A DNA stretch of 64,000 nt from Limnohabitans_A sp048020265 (GCF_048020265.1 NZ_CP171843.1:1550001-1614000), one strand, 5' to 3'; counted from the first letter of the stretch, positions 16,533 through 26,169 are shown. Numbers and translations are program-made. The notes: generated by a model not told the origin, from the letters alone.

Positions 16533-17720
16533 ATGCGCATCTCTGAGCGAGCCGAGCGGATCGAGCCCTTTTGGGTGATGGAGGTGGCCAAGGCCGCTTC
16601 GCAAAAAGCCCGCGAGGTCGCGCACACCGACCGGCCCGTGGTGTTCCTGAACATTGGCGAGCCCGACTTCACCGCACCGCCCCGCGTGCAAGCCGCCGCG
16701 CAGGCCGTCATCGCCTGCGGCCAAACCCAATACACCCCGGCCCTGGGCCTGGACGCCCTGCGCCAAGCCATCAGCGGCTGGTACGCGCAGCGCTTTGGCG
16801 TGCAGGTGCCCGCCAGCCGCATCGTGGTCACCGCCGGCGCATCGGCGGCTTTGCAACTGGCCTGCCTGGCACTGATCGACCAGGGCGATAAAATCCTCAT
16901 GCCCGACCCGAGCTACCCTTGCAACCGCCACTTCGTGAGCGCGGCCGAAGGCACGGCGGTCTTGCTGCCCACAACGGCTGAAGAACGCTTTCAATTGAGC
17001 GCCGCCAAAGTGGCCGATGCTTGGGGTCCCCACACCCGTGGTGTTTTGCTGGCCTCGCCCTCCAATCCCACTGGGACGTCCATTGACCCGGCTGAGTTGG
17101 CCCGCATCCTGGAAGTCGTTCGCGCCAAAGGCGGCATCACCCTGATTGACGAAATCTATCTGGGCCTGAGCCATGACGACCAGTTCAGCCACAGCGCCCT
17201 GGCCCTGGGCGACGACGTCATCAGCATCAACAGCTTCAGCAAATACTTCAACATGACCGGCTGGCGCTTGGGCTGGCTGGTGGTGCCCGAGCAACTCACG
17301 CCCGTGCTGGAGCGCCTGGCGCAAAACCTGTTCATCTGTGCCAGCACCGTGGCGCAACAGGCGGCCCTGGCCTGCTTTGAGGCTGAGAGCTTGGCCGAAT
17401 ACGAACGCCGCCGCGCCGAATTCAAAGCACGTCGCGACTACTTCATCCCGGCCCTGAACGCGCTGGGGCTGACCGTGCCCGTGGCCCCGGATGGCGCGTT
17501 TTACGCCTGGGCCGACTGCACGGCTGCCTGCCAAAAGCTGGGCCTCAAAGACAGCTGGGACTTTGCCTTTGCCGCGCTGGAACATGCCCATGTGGCCATC
17601 ACGCCCGGTCGCGACTTTGGCACCGACCAGACCGGCCGCTTTGTGCGCTTTTCAACCGCCAACTCGATGGCCGAGCTGCAAACCGCCATCGCCCGCCTCA
17701 AAGCCTGGTTGCAGCCATGA
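16533..17720 (+). CDS. PLP-dependent class I/II aminotransferase
   Basis: The 395-residue protein is a fold-type I aminotransferase. The PLP-binding lysine is Lys237 in SFSKYFNMTGWRLGW. Other family marks are NIGEPDFTAPP near the N-terminus, the NPTGT loop, TLIDEIYLGL with the PLP aspartate, and VRFSTANSM near the end. It resembles the aspartate/alanine-type enzymes, but the amino-acid substrate cannot be fixed. It starts 40 bases after nusB and overlaps ybgC by four bases, so it heads or belongs to the ybgC-tolQRA transcript. Confidence 0.85.
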   Translation: MRISERAERIEPFWVMEVAKAASQKAREVAHTDRPVVFLNIGEPDFTAPPRVQAAAQAVIACGQTQYTPALGLDALRQAISGWYAQRFGVQVPASRIVVTAGASAALQLACLALIDQGDKILMPDPSYPCNRHFVSAAEGTAVLLPTTAEERFQLSAAKVADAWGPHTRGVLLASPSNPTGTSIDPAELARILEVVRAKGGITLIDEIYLGLSHDDQFSHSALALGDDVISINSFSKYFNMTGWRLGWLVVPEQLTPVLERLAQNLFICASTVAQQAALACFEAESLAEYERRRAEFKARRDYFIPALNALGLTVPVAPDGAFYAWADCTAACQKLGLKDSWDFAFAALEHAHVAITPGRDFGTDQTGRFVRFSTANSMAELQTAIARLKAWLQP

Positions 17721-18148
17721 ACAGCATCGGTGTGAGCCCCAGCGTTTTTGAACACCCCATCCGCATCTATTGGGAAGACACCGACGCGGGTGGCATCGTG
17801 TTTTATGCCAACTACCTCAAGTTTTTTGAGCGCGCCCGCACCGAGTGGCTGCGCGCCCTGGGCTTTGGCCAGCAGGTGTTGCGCGACGAATCGGGTGGCA
17901 TGTTTGTCGTGAGTGAAACCGCCGTCAAATACCACTCGCCCGCCCGCCTGGACGACACCCTGGCCGTCACCGCCGAGCTGCAAAGCGGCGGCAAAGCCAG
18001 CCTGACGATTGCCCAGCGTGCCTACCTGCGCACAGCGGGCCAAGCTGATCGACTCCTGGCCGAAGGCACGATTCGCCTGGGCTGGGTCGACAGCCACACC
18101 TTGAAACCTGGCCGCATCCCGGCCCCCGTTCTGGAAGCCCTGAAATGA
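17717..18148 (+). CDS. ybgC: Tol-Pal-associated acyl-CoA thioesterase YbgC
   Basis: YbgC is a hot-dog-fold thioesterase usually encoded just upstream of tolQ. The 143-residue product contains IYWEDTDAGGIVFYANYLKFFERARTEWLRALGF, with the catalytic aspartate in the EDTDAGG stretch, and the typical DDTLAVTAEL core. It overlaps the aminotransferase start-side gene and tolQ by four bases each, implying translational coupling. Substrate in the cell is uncertain; E. coli YbgC acts on short-chain acyl-CoA and binds acyl carrier protein. Confidence 0.92.
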   Translation: MNSIGVSPSVFEHPIRIYWEDTDAGGIVFYANYLKFFERARTEWLRALGFGQQVLRDESGGMFVVSETAVKYHSPARLDDTLAVTAELQSGGKASLTIAQRAYLRTAGQADRLLAEGTIRLGWVDSHTLKPGRIPAPVLEALK

Positions 18149-18843
18149 ACCAAGACATGTCCATCGTCTCGCTGCTGCTGCACGCCAGTTTTGTGGTCCA
18201 GCTGGTGGTGCTGATTCTGATCAGCATTTCGGTGGCTAGCTGGGCTGCCATTGTGCGCAAGCTCACCGCCATCAAACGCATCAAAAACCTCAACGAAGAG
18301 TTTGAGCGCGTGTTTTGGTCGGGCACCAGCCTCAACGAGCTGTTCAACGCGGCCAGCCAAAACGCCAAGCTGTCTGGCCCCATGGAGCGTATCTTTGCCA
18401 GCGGCATGCGCGAATACCAAAAACTGCGCGAACGCCACATCAGCGATGCAGGCACCCTGCTCGACGGTGCACGCCGCGCCATGCGGGCCAGCTTCCAGCG
18501 CGAAATGGACGTGGCCGAATCGCAACTGGCCTTTCTCGCCTCGGTGGGTTCCATCTCGCCTTATGTGGGCTTGTTTGGCACCGTGTGGGGCATCATGCAC
18601 GCCTTCACAGGCTTGGCCAGCTTGCAGCAAGTGACGCTGGCCAGCGTGGCCCCCGGCATTGCCGAAGCGCTGGTGGCCACCGCCATTGGCCTGTTCGCCG
18701 CCATCCCGGCCGTGCTCGCCTACAACCGCTTCTCGCACGACGTGGACCGCATCGCCATCAAGCTGGAAACCTTCATCGAAGAGTTCTCCAACATCCTGCA
18801 GCGCAGCCTGGGCGGGGCCAACAGCTCGGCCTCGGGCCACTGA
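18145..18843 (+). CDS. tolQ: Tol-Pal system inner-membrane protein TolQ
   Basis: TolQ forms the proton channel of the Tol-Pal machine with TolR. The 232-residue product has an N-terminal membrane helix (LLLHASFVVQLVVLILISI), a long cytoplasmic loop, and the MotA/ExbB domain with VGSISPYVGLFGTVWGIMHAF and VAPGIAEALVATAIGLFAAIPAVLAYN forming the second and third helices. Length is normal. It overlaps ybgC by four bases and precedes tolR by ten. Confidence 0.96.
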   Translation: MNQDMSIVSLLLHASFVVQLVVLILISISVASWAAIVRKLTAIKRIKNLNEEFERVFWSGTSLNELFNAASQNAKLSGPMERIFASGMREYQKLRERHISDAGTLLDGARRAMRASFQREMDVAESQLAFLASVGSISPYVGLFGTVWGIMHAFTGLASLQQVTLASVAPGIAEALVATAIGLFAAIPAVLAYNRFSHDVDRIAIKLETFIEEFSNILQRSLGGANSSASGH

Positions 18844-18853
18844 AAGGACCGAC

Positions 18854-19273
18854 ATGCCCGCTGTGTCATCCCGGGGCCGTGGTCGCCGCACCATCGCCGA
18901 AATCAACATGGTGCCCTTCATCGACGTGATGTTGGTGCTGCTCATCATCTTCATGGTGACTGCGCCCATGATCACGCCCAGCATGGTCGACCTGCCCAGC
19001 GTGGGCAAAGCCGCCAAGCAGCCCGACAAAGTCATCCAGATCGTGATCCAGAAAGACGAGCGGCTGGAGCTTGTGAGCGATGGCAAAACCGACAGCGCCA
19101 CCCTGCCCAGCGTGGCGGCCAGCGTGAAACGCCTGGTCGGCGACGAGCAAAACACCGCCGTGGTCATCAGCGCCGACCGCACCGTCAAGTACGAAACCGT
19201 GGTGCAAGTCATGGACAGCCTGCAACGCGCGGGCATCGCCCGTGTAGGCCTGTCAGTTCAACTGGCACCTTGA
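18854..19273 (+). CDS. tolR: Tol-Pal system protein TolR
   Basis: TolR couples the proton motive force to TolA movement. The 139-residue product has a basic N-terminus, the membrane helix with the key aspartate (NMVPFIDVMLVLLIIFMVTAP), and a periplasmic ExbD-type domain ending GLSVQLAP. AAGGACC lies seven to nine bases upstream of the ATG. It overlaps the TTG start proposed for tolA by four bases. Confidence 0.95.
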   Translation: MPAVSSRGRGRRTIAEINMVPFIDVMLVLLIIFMVTAPMITPSMVDLPSVGKAAKQPDKVIQIVIQKDERLELVSDGKTDSATLPSVAASVKRLVGDEQNTAVVISADRTVKYETVVQVMDSLQRAGIARVGLSVQLAP

Positions 19274-20217
19274 GCAGGGACAAGGGTTTGAACGCCAAGG
19301 CGACGCCACACCTCGAATTTGCGCCACCGGCCCAACCCGGCGCGGGTCGCGCCTGGGTCGTGGCGGGGGTGGCGCACGCCTTGTTGTTCCTGGCCCTGGG
19401 CTTGGCCACCGCTTGGAAAACCAAGCCGCAAACAGTGCAAGCCGAAGCTGAACTGTGGTCCGCCACACCGCAAGCTGCGGCCCCCAAACTGCAAGAACCC
19501 CCGCCAGAACCCGAACCCGAACCCCAGCCTGCGCCCAAGCCCGAGCCCGTCAAACCCACACCACCGCCGCCCGACCCCGCGCTGGAGCGCCGCGACGCGC
19601 AAATCGCACTCGAAAAGCAAAAGCAACTGGACAAGAAAAGAGAAGCCGAGAAAGCTGAAAAGCTGAAAGCCGAGAAAGAAAAAGCAACCAAAGAAAAAGC
19701 CAAGGCTGAGAAAGAAAAAGCCGAGACCCGGCGCAAAGAGCTCGAAAAAGAAAAGCTCGCCAAAGAGAAAAAAGCGCAAGAAGAGAAAGAACGCGACAAG
19801 AAGAAAGCCGCAGAAAAAGCCAAGGCCGACAAAGCCGATGCAGCCCGTGCAGATGCCTTGCGCCAGGAAAACCTCAAGCGCATGCAAGGCATGGCCGGCG
19901 CTTCGGGCGGCGAAAACGCCACCGGCACCGCGCTCAAATCATCTGGCCCATCGGCCAGCTATGCGGGCCGCCTGGTGGGCCGCATCAAACCCAACATCAC
20001 CTACCCCGGTGATGTCGTGGGCAACCCGCGTGCCGAGGTGGAAGTCAAAGTCAGCTCCGACGGCACCATCACCAGCCGCCGCATCGTGCAGACCAGTGGC
20101 AACAGAGCCTGGGACGACGCCGTCTTGCGGGCCATCGACAAAACAGAAGTTTTCCCCAAAGACAGCGATGGCCGGGTGCCGCCTGTGATCGTGCTGGGGT
20201 TCAGGCCGTTGGACTGA
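19270..20217 (+). CDS. tolA: TolA-type envelope energy transducer
   Basis: TolA spans the periplasm to link TolQR to the outer membrane. The product of up to 315 residues has one membrane helix (about residues 29-50), a proline-rich stretch, a long alpha-helical segment rich in lysine, glutamate and alanine (about residues 110-200), and a C-terminal TonB-like domain (YAGRLVGRIKPNITYPGD, AVLRAIDKTEVFPKD). There is no ATG near the start. A TTG at 19270 overlaps tolR; another TTG at 19288, with AGGGA seven bases upstream, is equally plausible. tolB and pal do not follow: the next gene is convergent. Confidence 0.9.
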   Translation: MSRDKGLNAKATPHLEFAPPAQPGAGRAWVVAGVAHALLFLALGLATAWKTKPQTVQAEAELWSATPQAAAPKLQEPPPEPEPEPQPAPKPEPVKPTPPPPDPALERRDAQIALEKQKQLDKKREAEKAEKLKAEKEKATKEKAKAEKEKAETRRKELEKEKLAKEKKAQEEKERDKKKAAEKAKADKADAARADALRQENLKRMQGMAGASGGENATGTALKSSGPSASYAGRLVGRIKPNITYPGDVVGNPRAEVEVKVSSDGTITSRRIVQTSGNRAWDDAVLRAIDKTEVFPKDSDGRVPPVIVLGFRPLD

Positions 20218-20235
20218 ACCCTGCAGCGGCCTGGC

Positions 20236-21222
20236 TCACAAATCAATCACCACATTGCCCACCGTCTGCCCCGCTTCCACGGTGCGGTGGGCATCGGCAA
20301 TTTGGTCAAGCGCAAAACGCGCACCAATGCTGTGCTGCAGCTGGTTTTTAACGAGCATGTCTGACAGGCGTGCAACCGCATGCTTTCGGTCGGCAGGTGT
20401 CAGGTCATAGACCAGGAAGAACTTCACGCCCATGGACTGGAACAACCAGGGGCGAAACGGCAAGCTGACGTCCAGCGCGTTGGAGCCGTAGCACACCACT
20501 TGGCCATGCGGGGCCAAAGCGCCTTCGGCGGCCCATCGGGCGGTGGTCGAGAAATCCATGTCGATGATGACGTCGGCACCCCGCCCTTGCGTGAGCGCTT
20601 TGACGCGATCAGGGACCGACTCGGTCTTGTAAAAAATCGCATCTTGCATGCCTGCTGCCCGGGCGTGTGCCGCTTTGGCTTCAGAGCCCACGGTGCCGAT
20701 CACGCGGCCACCGGCCATGCACACCATCTGGGTGATGTAATGGCCCACAGCCGATGAGGCCCCGGTGACCAAAACTGTTTGCCCACGCAAATTACCCGCC
20801 AAGCGCTCCGCCAGAATGACCGCCTGCACCGCCGTCAAACCAGGGATGCCCATGCAAGCCCCAGCCGCAAAGTCGACGCCATCGGGCAAGGCTACAGCTT
20901 GAACATCCGGCAAGGCGATGTATTGGGCGCAGGTGCCCATGGGGCGCTGCCATTGGCCATTCCAAACCCAAACGCGCTGCCCCACGCGCTCGGGCGACAC
21001 GCCCTCGCCCACGGCTTCGATCACACCCGCGCCGTCGCTGTGCGGCACGACCAGCGGGTCGGTCAGCGGCCTGGCCCGACGCGATTTGACGTCGGACGGG
21101 TTAACGCCCGAGCAGGCCAAGCGGACCAGCACCTCGCCCGCTTGCGGGCTGGGCGTGGGCAATTCACCCACCTGCATCACATCTTGGGCTTCGCCGTTTT
21201 GGGTGTACCAGGCTGCTTTCAT
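20236..21222 (-). CDS. NADPH:quinone reductase-like MDR oxidoreductase
   Basis: The 328-residue protein is a zinc-independent medium-chain dehydrogenase/reductase of the quinone oxidoreductase (zeta-crystallin) type. It shows CSGVNPSDVKSR with VPHSDGAGVIEAVGEGV in the GroES-like half and TVLVTGASSAVGHYITQM as the NADPH-binding loop. No structural-zinc cysteine cluster is present. The frame stays open to 21498, but the ATG at 21222 has AAGGA seven bases upstream and gives the conserved MKAAWY start. It lies 31 bases downstream of dnaE in the same direction. The natural substrate is unknown. Confidence 0.87.
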   Translation of the reverse strand: MKAAWYTQNGEAQDVMQVGELPTPSPQAGEVLVRLACSGVNPSDVKSRRARPLTDPLVVPHSDGAGVIEAVGEGVSPERVGQRVWVWNGQWQRPMGTCAQYIALPDVQAVALPDGVDFAAGACMGIPGLTAVQAVILAERLAGNLRGQTVLVTGASSAVGHYITQMVCMAGGRVIGTVGSEAKAAHARAAGMQDAIFYKTESVPDRVKALTQGRGADVIIDMDFSTTARWAAEGALAPHGQVVCYGSNALDVSLPFRPWLFQSMGVKFFLVYDLTPADRKHAVARLSDMLVKNQLQHSIGARFALDQIADAHRTVEAGQTVGNVVIDL

Positions 21223-21253
21223 GAGGAGTTCCTTGCGTTGTTTTTTGAAGGGG

Positions 21254-24200
21254 TCAGTCGTACACAATCCGCGCCTGCCCCTGATCGGCTTGCGCCATCC
21301 AGCTGGCCAGGGCCGCGTCGGTGGGGAAAAATTTGGCGGCTTCGCCCAGCGCCAGCTCGGCGCGGGCCGCCAGTTGGTCGTTGCTGCGCTCCAGCACCAG
21401 GCGCACGGGCAGACCGCGCACCAAGTCACCCTGCTCGGTTTGCTCACGCTGCGCGGGGAACTCTTTGACGATGCGGGCAATGTCGGGCGCACGGCCATTC
21501 ACCGCCACGCGCAGGTATTTGCCGTAACGGCAACGGGCAGCACCCAGGTCCATGATCTGCTCGATCTTCAAGCGAAAGCCACCTGAAAAGCGGTCGGCCT
21601 GCATCTTGGCCGTGACGATGATCAACTCGTCGTCTTTGAGCAAATGCTTGGCCGAGTTGATCAGGGCTTCGTCGGCCGTGGCTTCCATCACGCCCGATTT
21701 GTCGTCGAGCTTGAAGATGGCCACCTTGCCACGCTGGCCGTTGATGATGCGCAAATCGCTGACGATGCCCGCCATCAGTTGCGGCTCGCGGCTGTCGATC
21801 AGGTCGTCGATTTTGCGGCGGGCAAACTGGCGCACTTCCCGCTCCACCGCGTCGAACAAATGGCCGGACAAGAAAAAGCCCACAGCGGTTTTTTCGAGCA
21901 GCAAGCGTTCCTTGATGCCCCAGGGCATGACCTCGACCAGCTCGGGCTCTTGTGTGCTGGAGCCGTGCGAGTCGTCGCCCAACATGTCAAACAGGCCGCC
22001 TTGGTTGGCGTTGGCTACGGTGGCGGCGGCAAACTCGAAAGCTTTGTCGATGCTGGCCGACAAGGCGGCGCGGTTCATGTGCAGCGAGTCAAAAGCCCCG
22101 GCCTTGATGAGCGCGTCCACCGTGCGTTTGTTGATGCGGGTTCGGTCCACCCGCACCGCAAAGTCAAACAGGCTGGTGAACGGGCCGCCTTGTTCGCGGG
22201 CCGCCACAATCGCCTCGATCGCCTGCTGGCCCGTGCCCTTGATGGCGCCCAGGCCGTAGCGGATGATCTTGTCGGTCACCGGCTCAAAGCGGTGCGTGCC
22301 GCGGTTCACGTCCGGCGGGTCAAAGCGGATGCCGAACTTGAGCGCGTCTTCGTGCAGCACCTTGAGCTTGTCGGTGTCGTCCATCTCCACCGTCATGTTG
22401 GCGCAGAAGAACTCGGCGGTGTAGTGCACCTTGAGCCAGCCCGTGTGGTACGCCAGCAGCGAATAAGCGGCGGCGTGCGACTTGTTGAAGCCGTAGCCCG
22501 CGAACTTTTCCATCAAGTCAAAGACTTCGTCGGCCTTGTCCTGCGGGATGCCGTGGGTGGCCAAAGCGCCTGCACGGAACTTCTCGCGGTGTTCGGCCAT
22601 TTCTTCGGCCTTTTTCTTGCCCATGGCGCGGCGTAGCAAGTCGGCGCCGCCCAGCGAGTAACCGCCCAGGATCTGTGCGGTCTGCATCACCTGCTCCTGG
22701 TAGACCATGATGCCGTAGGTCTCACTCAGCATCTCGGCCACCGCCGGGTGCGGGTACTCCACCACCTCGCGTCCGTGCTTGCGGGCCACAAAGCTGGGGA
22801 TCAGGTCCATGGGGCCCGGGCGGTAGAGCGCGTTCAGCGCAATCAGGTCCTCCAGGCGGCTGGGCCGCGCGTCGCGCAGCATGCCCTGCATGCCGCGACT
22901 TTCAAACTGGAACACGGCCTCAGTCTTGCCGTCTGCAAAAAGTTTGTAGGTCGCCGCATCGTCTAGCGGGATGTTTTCAAAGGCGAAGTTCTCCTGGCCT
23001 TTGTGCCGCTTCATGATGAACTCGCGGGCAATCTCCAAAATGGTCAGCGTGGCCAGGCCCAAGAAGTCGAACTTCACAAGGCCTGCCGCCTCCACATCGT
23101 CCTTGTCGTACTGGCTCACCGCCGATTCGCTGCCGGGCTGCTGGTACAGCGGGCAAAAGTCGGTCAACTTGCCCGGCGCGATCAGCACGCCTCCGGCGTG
23201 CATGCCCACGTTGCGGGTCATGCCTTCGAGCTTTTGCGCCAGCTCGATCAGGGTCTTCACGTCCTCTTCGCGCTCGATGCGCTCGGCCAGAATGGGCTCC
23301 ATGGCAATCGCGTAGTTGTTCTTGTCGCCCTCTTTGGGCGTAGCGGGTGGGTACTGCAGCGTGACCGACATGCCCGGCTTGTTGGGGATGAGCTTGCTGA
23401 TGCCGTCGCAAAAGGTGTAGCTCATGTCGAGCACCCGGCCCACATCGCGGATGGCGGCACGCGCGGCCATGGTGCCAAAAGTCACGATCTGGCTGACTGC
23501 CTCGCGCCCGTATTTTTGCTTCACATACTCGATCACGCGGTCGCGATTGGTCTGGCAAAAGTCGATGTCAAAGTCGGGCATCGATACCCGCTCCGGGTTC
23601 AGGAAACGTTCGAACAGCAGGTTGTACTGCAGCGGGTCCAGGTCGGTGATCTTGAGCGCATAGGCCACGAGCGAACCCGCGCCCGAACCCCGGCCCGGGC
23701 CCACGGGGCAGCCGTTGTTCTTGGCCCACTGGATGAAGTCGCCCACGATGAGGAAGTACCCCGGAAAGCCCATCTTCAGGATGGTGTTCAGCTCGAATTC
23801 CAGCCGATCGACATACCGCTGGCGCTCGGCTTCGCGCTTGGCCTCGTCGGGGTACAGGTGGATCAGGCGCTCTTTCAGACCCTCGTGCGAGACGTGACGG
23901 AAATACTCGTCCACCGACATGACCACGCCATTGACGGGCGGGATTGGGAAATTGGGCAGCTGCGGCTTGCCCAGCACCAAAGTCAGGTTGCAGCGCTTGG
24001 CAATTTCCAGGGTGTTGGCAATCGCGCTGGGCACATCGGCAAACAACTCGCACATTTGCGCCGCCGACTTGAAATACTGCTCACGGGTGAAGCGGCGCAC
24101 CCGGCGTTGGTTGGCCAGGATTTCGCCTTCGGAGATACAGACCCGCGCTTCGTGCGCCTCGTAATCTTCGGCCGTGTGGAACTGCACCGGGTGCGTGGCC

Positions 24201-24781
24201 ACCACGGGCAAACCCAAACGAGCGGCCAGTGCCACCGCGCCCGCCACCTGCGGCTCGTCTTCGGGCCGGCCTGCGCGTTGCAGTTCCAGGTAGAAACGAT
24301 GCGGAAAGATCGAGCCCAGCTGCAGCGCCACGTCGGCCGCCTTGTGGGTGTCGCCCTGCACGATGGCCTGGCCCACCGGGCCGGCTTGCGCACCCGAGAG
24401 CAAAATCAAACCGTCTGACAATGCCTTGAGCCAGGCCAGCTTGACCACCGCCACGCCTTTGACGATGTTTTGCGTCCAGGCACGGGCCAGCAACTCGCAC
24501 AGGTTCAGGTAGCCTTGGTGGTTTTGCACCAACAGCACCACCCGGCTGGTGACCCCAATGTCGCCCCCCAGGCCCTCGAGGTTGATCTCGGCGCCGATGA
24601 TGGGCTTGACCCCTTTGCCCCGCCCTTCCTTGTAAAACTTGACGGTACCAAACAGGTTGTTCAGGTCGGTGATGGCCAGCGCAGGCTGGGCGTCCTTGGC
24701 CGCGATCTTGACCACATCGTCGATGCGGCAAGTGGAGTCAACGACGGAGAATTCGGTGTGAAGGCGCAGGTGAACGAACAT
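21254..24781 (-). CDS. dnaE: DNA polymerase III subunit alpha
   Basis: DnaE is the replicative polymerase catalytic subunit. The 1175-residue product has the N-terminal PHP domain (LRLHTEFSVVDSTCRIDDVV, LAITDLNNLFG), the palm with PGRGSGAGSLVAYAL and the catalytic PDFDIDF, fingers with YQEQVMQTAQILGGYSLGGADLLRRAMGKKK and AGYGFNKSHAAAYSLLAYHTGWLK, a helix-hairpin-helix segment, an OB domain (LMAGIVSDLRIINGQRGKVAIFKLDD), and a C-terminal tau-binding region. Length and order are standard for the DnaE1 class of proteobacteria. Confidence 0.98.
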   Translation of the reverse strand: MFVHLRLHTEFSVVDSTCRIDDVVKIAAKDAQPALAITDLNNLFGTVKFYKEGRGKGVKPIIGAEINLEGLGGDIGVTSRVVLLVQNHQGYLNLCELLARAWTQNIVKGVAVVKLAWLKALSDGLILLSGAQAGPVGQAIVQGDTHKAADVALQLGSIFPHRFYLELQRAGRPEDEPQVAGAVALAARLGLPVVATHPVQFHTAEDYEAHEARVCISEGEILANQRRVRRFTREQYFKSAAQMCELFADVPSAIANTLEIAKRCNLTLVLGKPQLPNFPIPPVNGVVMSVDEYFRHVSHEGLKERLIHLYPDEAKREAERQRYVDRLEFELNTILKMGFPGYFLIVGDFIQWAKNNGCPVGPGRGSGAGSLVAYALKITDLDPLQYNLLFERFLNPERVSMPDFDIDFCQTNRDRVIEYVKQKYGREAVSQIVTFGTMAARAAIRDVGRVLDMSYTFCDGISKLIPNKPGMSVTLQYPPATPKEGDKNNYAIAMEPILAERIEREEDVKTLIELAQKLEGMTRNVGMHAGGVLIAPGKLTDFCPLYQQPGSESAVSQYDKDDVEAAGLVKFDFLGLATLTILEIAREFIMKRHKGQENFAFENIPLDDAATYKLFADGKTEAVFQFESRGMQGMLRDARPSRLEDLIALNALYRPGPMDLIPSFVARKHGREVVEYPHPAVAEMLSETYGIMVYQEQVMQTAQILGGYSLGGADLLRRAMGKKKAEEMAEHREKFRAGALATHGIPQDKADEVFDLMEKFAGYGFNKSHAAAYSLLAYHTGWLKVHYTAEFFCANMTVEMDDTDKLKVLHEDALKFGIRFDPPDVNRGTHRFEPVTDKIIRYGLGAIKGTGQQAIEAIVAAREQGGPFTSLFDFAVRVDRTRINKRTVDALIKAGAFDSLHMNRAALSASIDKAFEFAAATVANANQGGLFDMLGDDSHGSSTQEPELVEVMPWGIKERLLLEKTAVGFFLSGHLFDAVEREVRQFARRKIDDLIDSREPQLMAGIVSDLRIINGQRGKVAIFKLDDKSGVMEATADEALINSAKHLLKDDELIIVTAKMQADRFSGGFRLKIEQIMDLGAARCRYGKYLRVAVNGRAPDIARIVKEFPAQREQTEQGDLVRGLPVRLVLERSNDQLAARAELALGEAAKFFPTDAALASWMAQADQGQARIVYD

Positions 24782-24828
24782 AGCCTGTCATTGTAGGAGT
24801 TCACCTGCTGCGAATCCTTCTGCGGGTT

Positions 24829-25524
24829 TCAGTCGCGCAAAACCTGCAGCACCTCGGAGCGGAATTCACGCCCGTACAAAATCAACACCACCAAGGCCGT
24901 GCCCATGACCAGCGCCAGCGGCGAAAAAAACCAGGCCATGGCGGCAAACGAAAAGTAGTAGGCCCGCAAACCGTCGTTGAAGGTTTCGGCTGCCGCGCTC
25001 ACCAAGTTACCGGCCCGCTCGGCGAAATGCTGGCGGTCAAACCGCTGGGCTGCAAACTCCTCGGGCGGTGGCATGGCCCCAATGACCAGCGCCACAAAGG
25101 TGTACTGCCGCATGGACCAGGAAAAGCGGAAAAAGGCATACACAAAGATGCCCACCAGCACCAAGATCTTGAACTCGAACACCAGCAAAGGCGTGGGCTG
25201 GGCAAACGGGATTTCACCCACCAACTCGGCCGCCTTGTCGGTGGTGCCCAACAGCGCGAACAGACCACCGATGATGATGATGCTGGTGGACGAAAAAAAG
25301 GCCGGGGTTTGCGAGAGGTTCTGAGTAATGAGGCCGTCCAGCATGCGCGGATCGCGGCCGGTGGCCTGCGTCATCCACATCTGTCGGTAACGGTTGGTGG
25401 TGGCGATCAAGCTCTGGTCACGCAAGCCCCGCACCTTGGCCACCCAGGCATAACCCACCCACAAACCAAAAAAGGAGAAAAGCGCCAGCCAATCGGCCCA
25501 GGGCAGCATCGAGATGATTTTCAT
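24829..25524 (-). CDS. DUF599 family membrane protein
   Basis: The 231-residue product has four predicted membrane segments: about residues 8-28, 72-92 (STSIIIIGGLFALLG), 113-135 (FEFKILVLVGIFVYAFFRFSW) and 192-222 (AMAWFFSPLALVMGTALVVLILYG). The conserved FSWSMRQY and the short loop after it match the DUF599 family, whose function is not known. It lies 47 bases downstream of dnaE in the same orientation but is probably an independent unit. I can add no role. Confidence 0.8.
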   Translation of the reverse strand: MKIISMLPWADWLALFSFFGLWVGYAWVAKVRGLRDQSLIATTNRYRQMWMTQATGRDPRMLDGLITQNLSQTPAFFSSTSIIIIGGLFALLGTTDKAAELVGEIPFAQPTPLLVFEFKILVLVGIFVYAFFRFSWSMRQYTFVALVIGAMPPPEEFAAQRFDRQHFAERAGNLVSAAAETFNDGLRAYYFSFAAMAWFFSPLALVMGTALVVLILYGREFRSEVLQVLRD

Positions 25525-25580
25525 GCCCCTATCCTAGCAAGCACCACACGGACAAGCACATGCCCGGCTGCGCGGATCGA

Positions 25581-25610
25581 AAAAAAACCGGGGCCCTGTA
25601 CGGGCCCCGG
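25581..25610 (-). terminator. Strong terminator after the flavodoxin gene
   Basis: A 9-base perfect stem (CCGGGGCCC/GGGCCCCGG around five bases) is followed on the minus strand by eight T residues. It lies 26 bases after the stop of the flavodoxin-family gene. Confidence 0.9.
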
Positions 25611-25635
25611 CTGTGTCACAGGATGGTGAAAAAAA

Positions 25636-26169
25636 TCAACCGCGCAGTTTGGCGGCCACAGCGGCCACGCGCTCGCCGTAGGCTTTGGCGGTGTCCAAAT
25701 CACCTTGGGGGATGTCTTCTGCGGGGCTGGTCGGGCCCACTTGTGCCATCACACCGGAGTTGGAGCCAATGCGGTTGATGGTGCCGTCGTTCATGGCGGG
25801 CTGACCCACCCAGACCATGCCTTGCTGCATGGCCAAGGTGATGAAGTACTGGATGGTCGACAGCTTGTCGCCGCTGGGGCTGGCCGAGATGGTGAAGCCG
25901 CCTGCGACTTTGTCTTTCCAGGCGCTGGTGAACCAACGCTTGGAGGTGGCGTCAGCAAACTTTTTAAACTGCCACGAAGCCATGCCCATGTAGGTGGGCG
26001 AGCCGAAGATGATGGCGTCGGCCGCGTCCAGTGCCGCCCAATCGGCGTCGGTGATGTTGCCATCGGCGTCGATGGTGACGGTTTGGGCATTGGCGCCTTG
26101 GGCCACAAACTGGGCCACGCGCTGGGTGTGGCCGTAGCCGGAATGGAAAACAACAACAGTTTTAGCCAT
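25636..26169 (-). CDS. Flavodoxin-family protein (WrbA/NQO-like)
   Basis: The 177-residue protein has a flavodoxin fold. TVVVFHSGYGHTQRVAQFVAQGA near the N-terminus is the FMN phosphate-binding loop, and IIFGSPTYMGMASWQFKKF is the second FMN loop typical of NAD(P)H:quinone oxidoreductases of the WrbA or FMN-reductase type. It is about 20 residues shorter than WrbA. The ATG has AGGAG about eight bases upstream. It follows the pirin gene on the same strand and faces a LysR regulator, suggesting a redox-stress module. Confidence 0.85.
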   Translation of the reverse strand: MAKTVVVFHSGYGHTQRVAQFVAQGANAQTVTIDADGNITDADWAALDAADAIIFGSPTYMGMASWQFKKFADATSKRWFTSAWKDKVAGGFTISASPSGDKLSTIQYFITLAMQQGMVWVGQPAMNDGTINRIGSNSGVMAQVGPTSPAEDIPQGDLDTAKAYGERVAAVAAKLRG

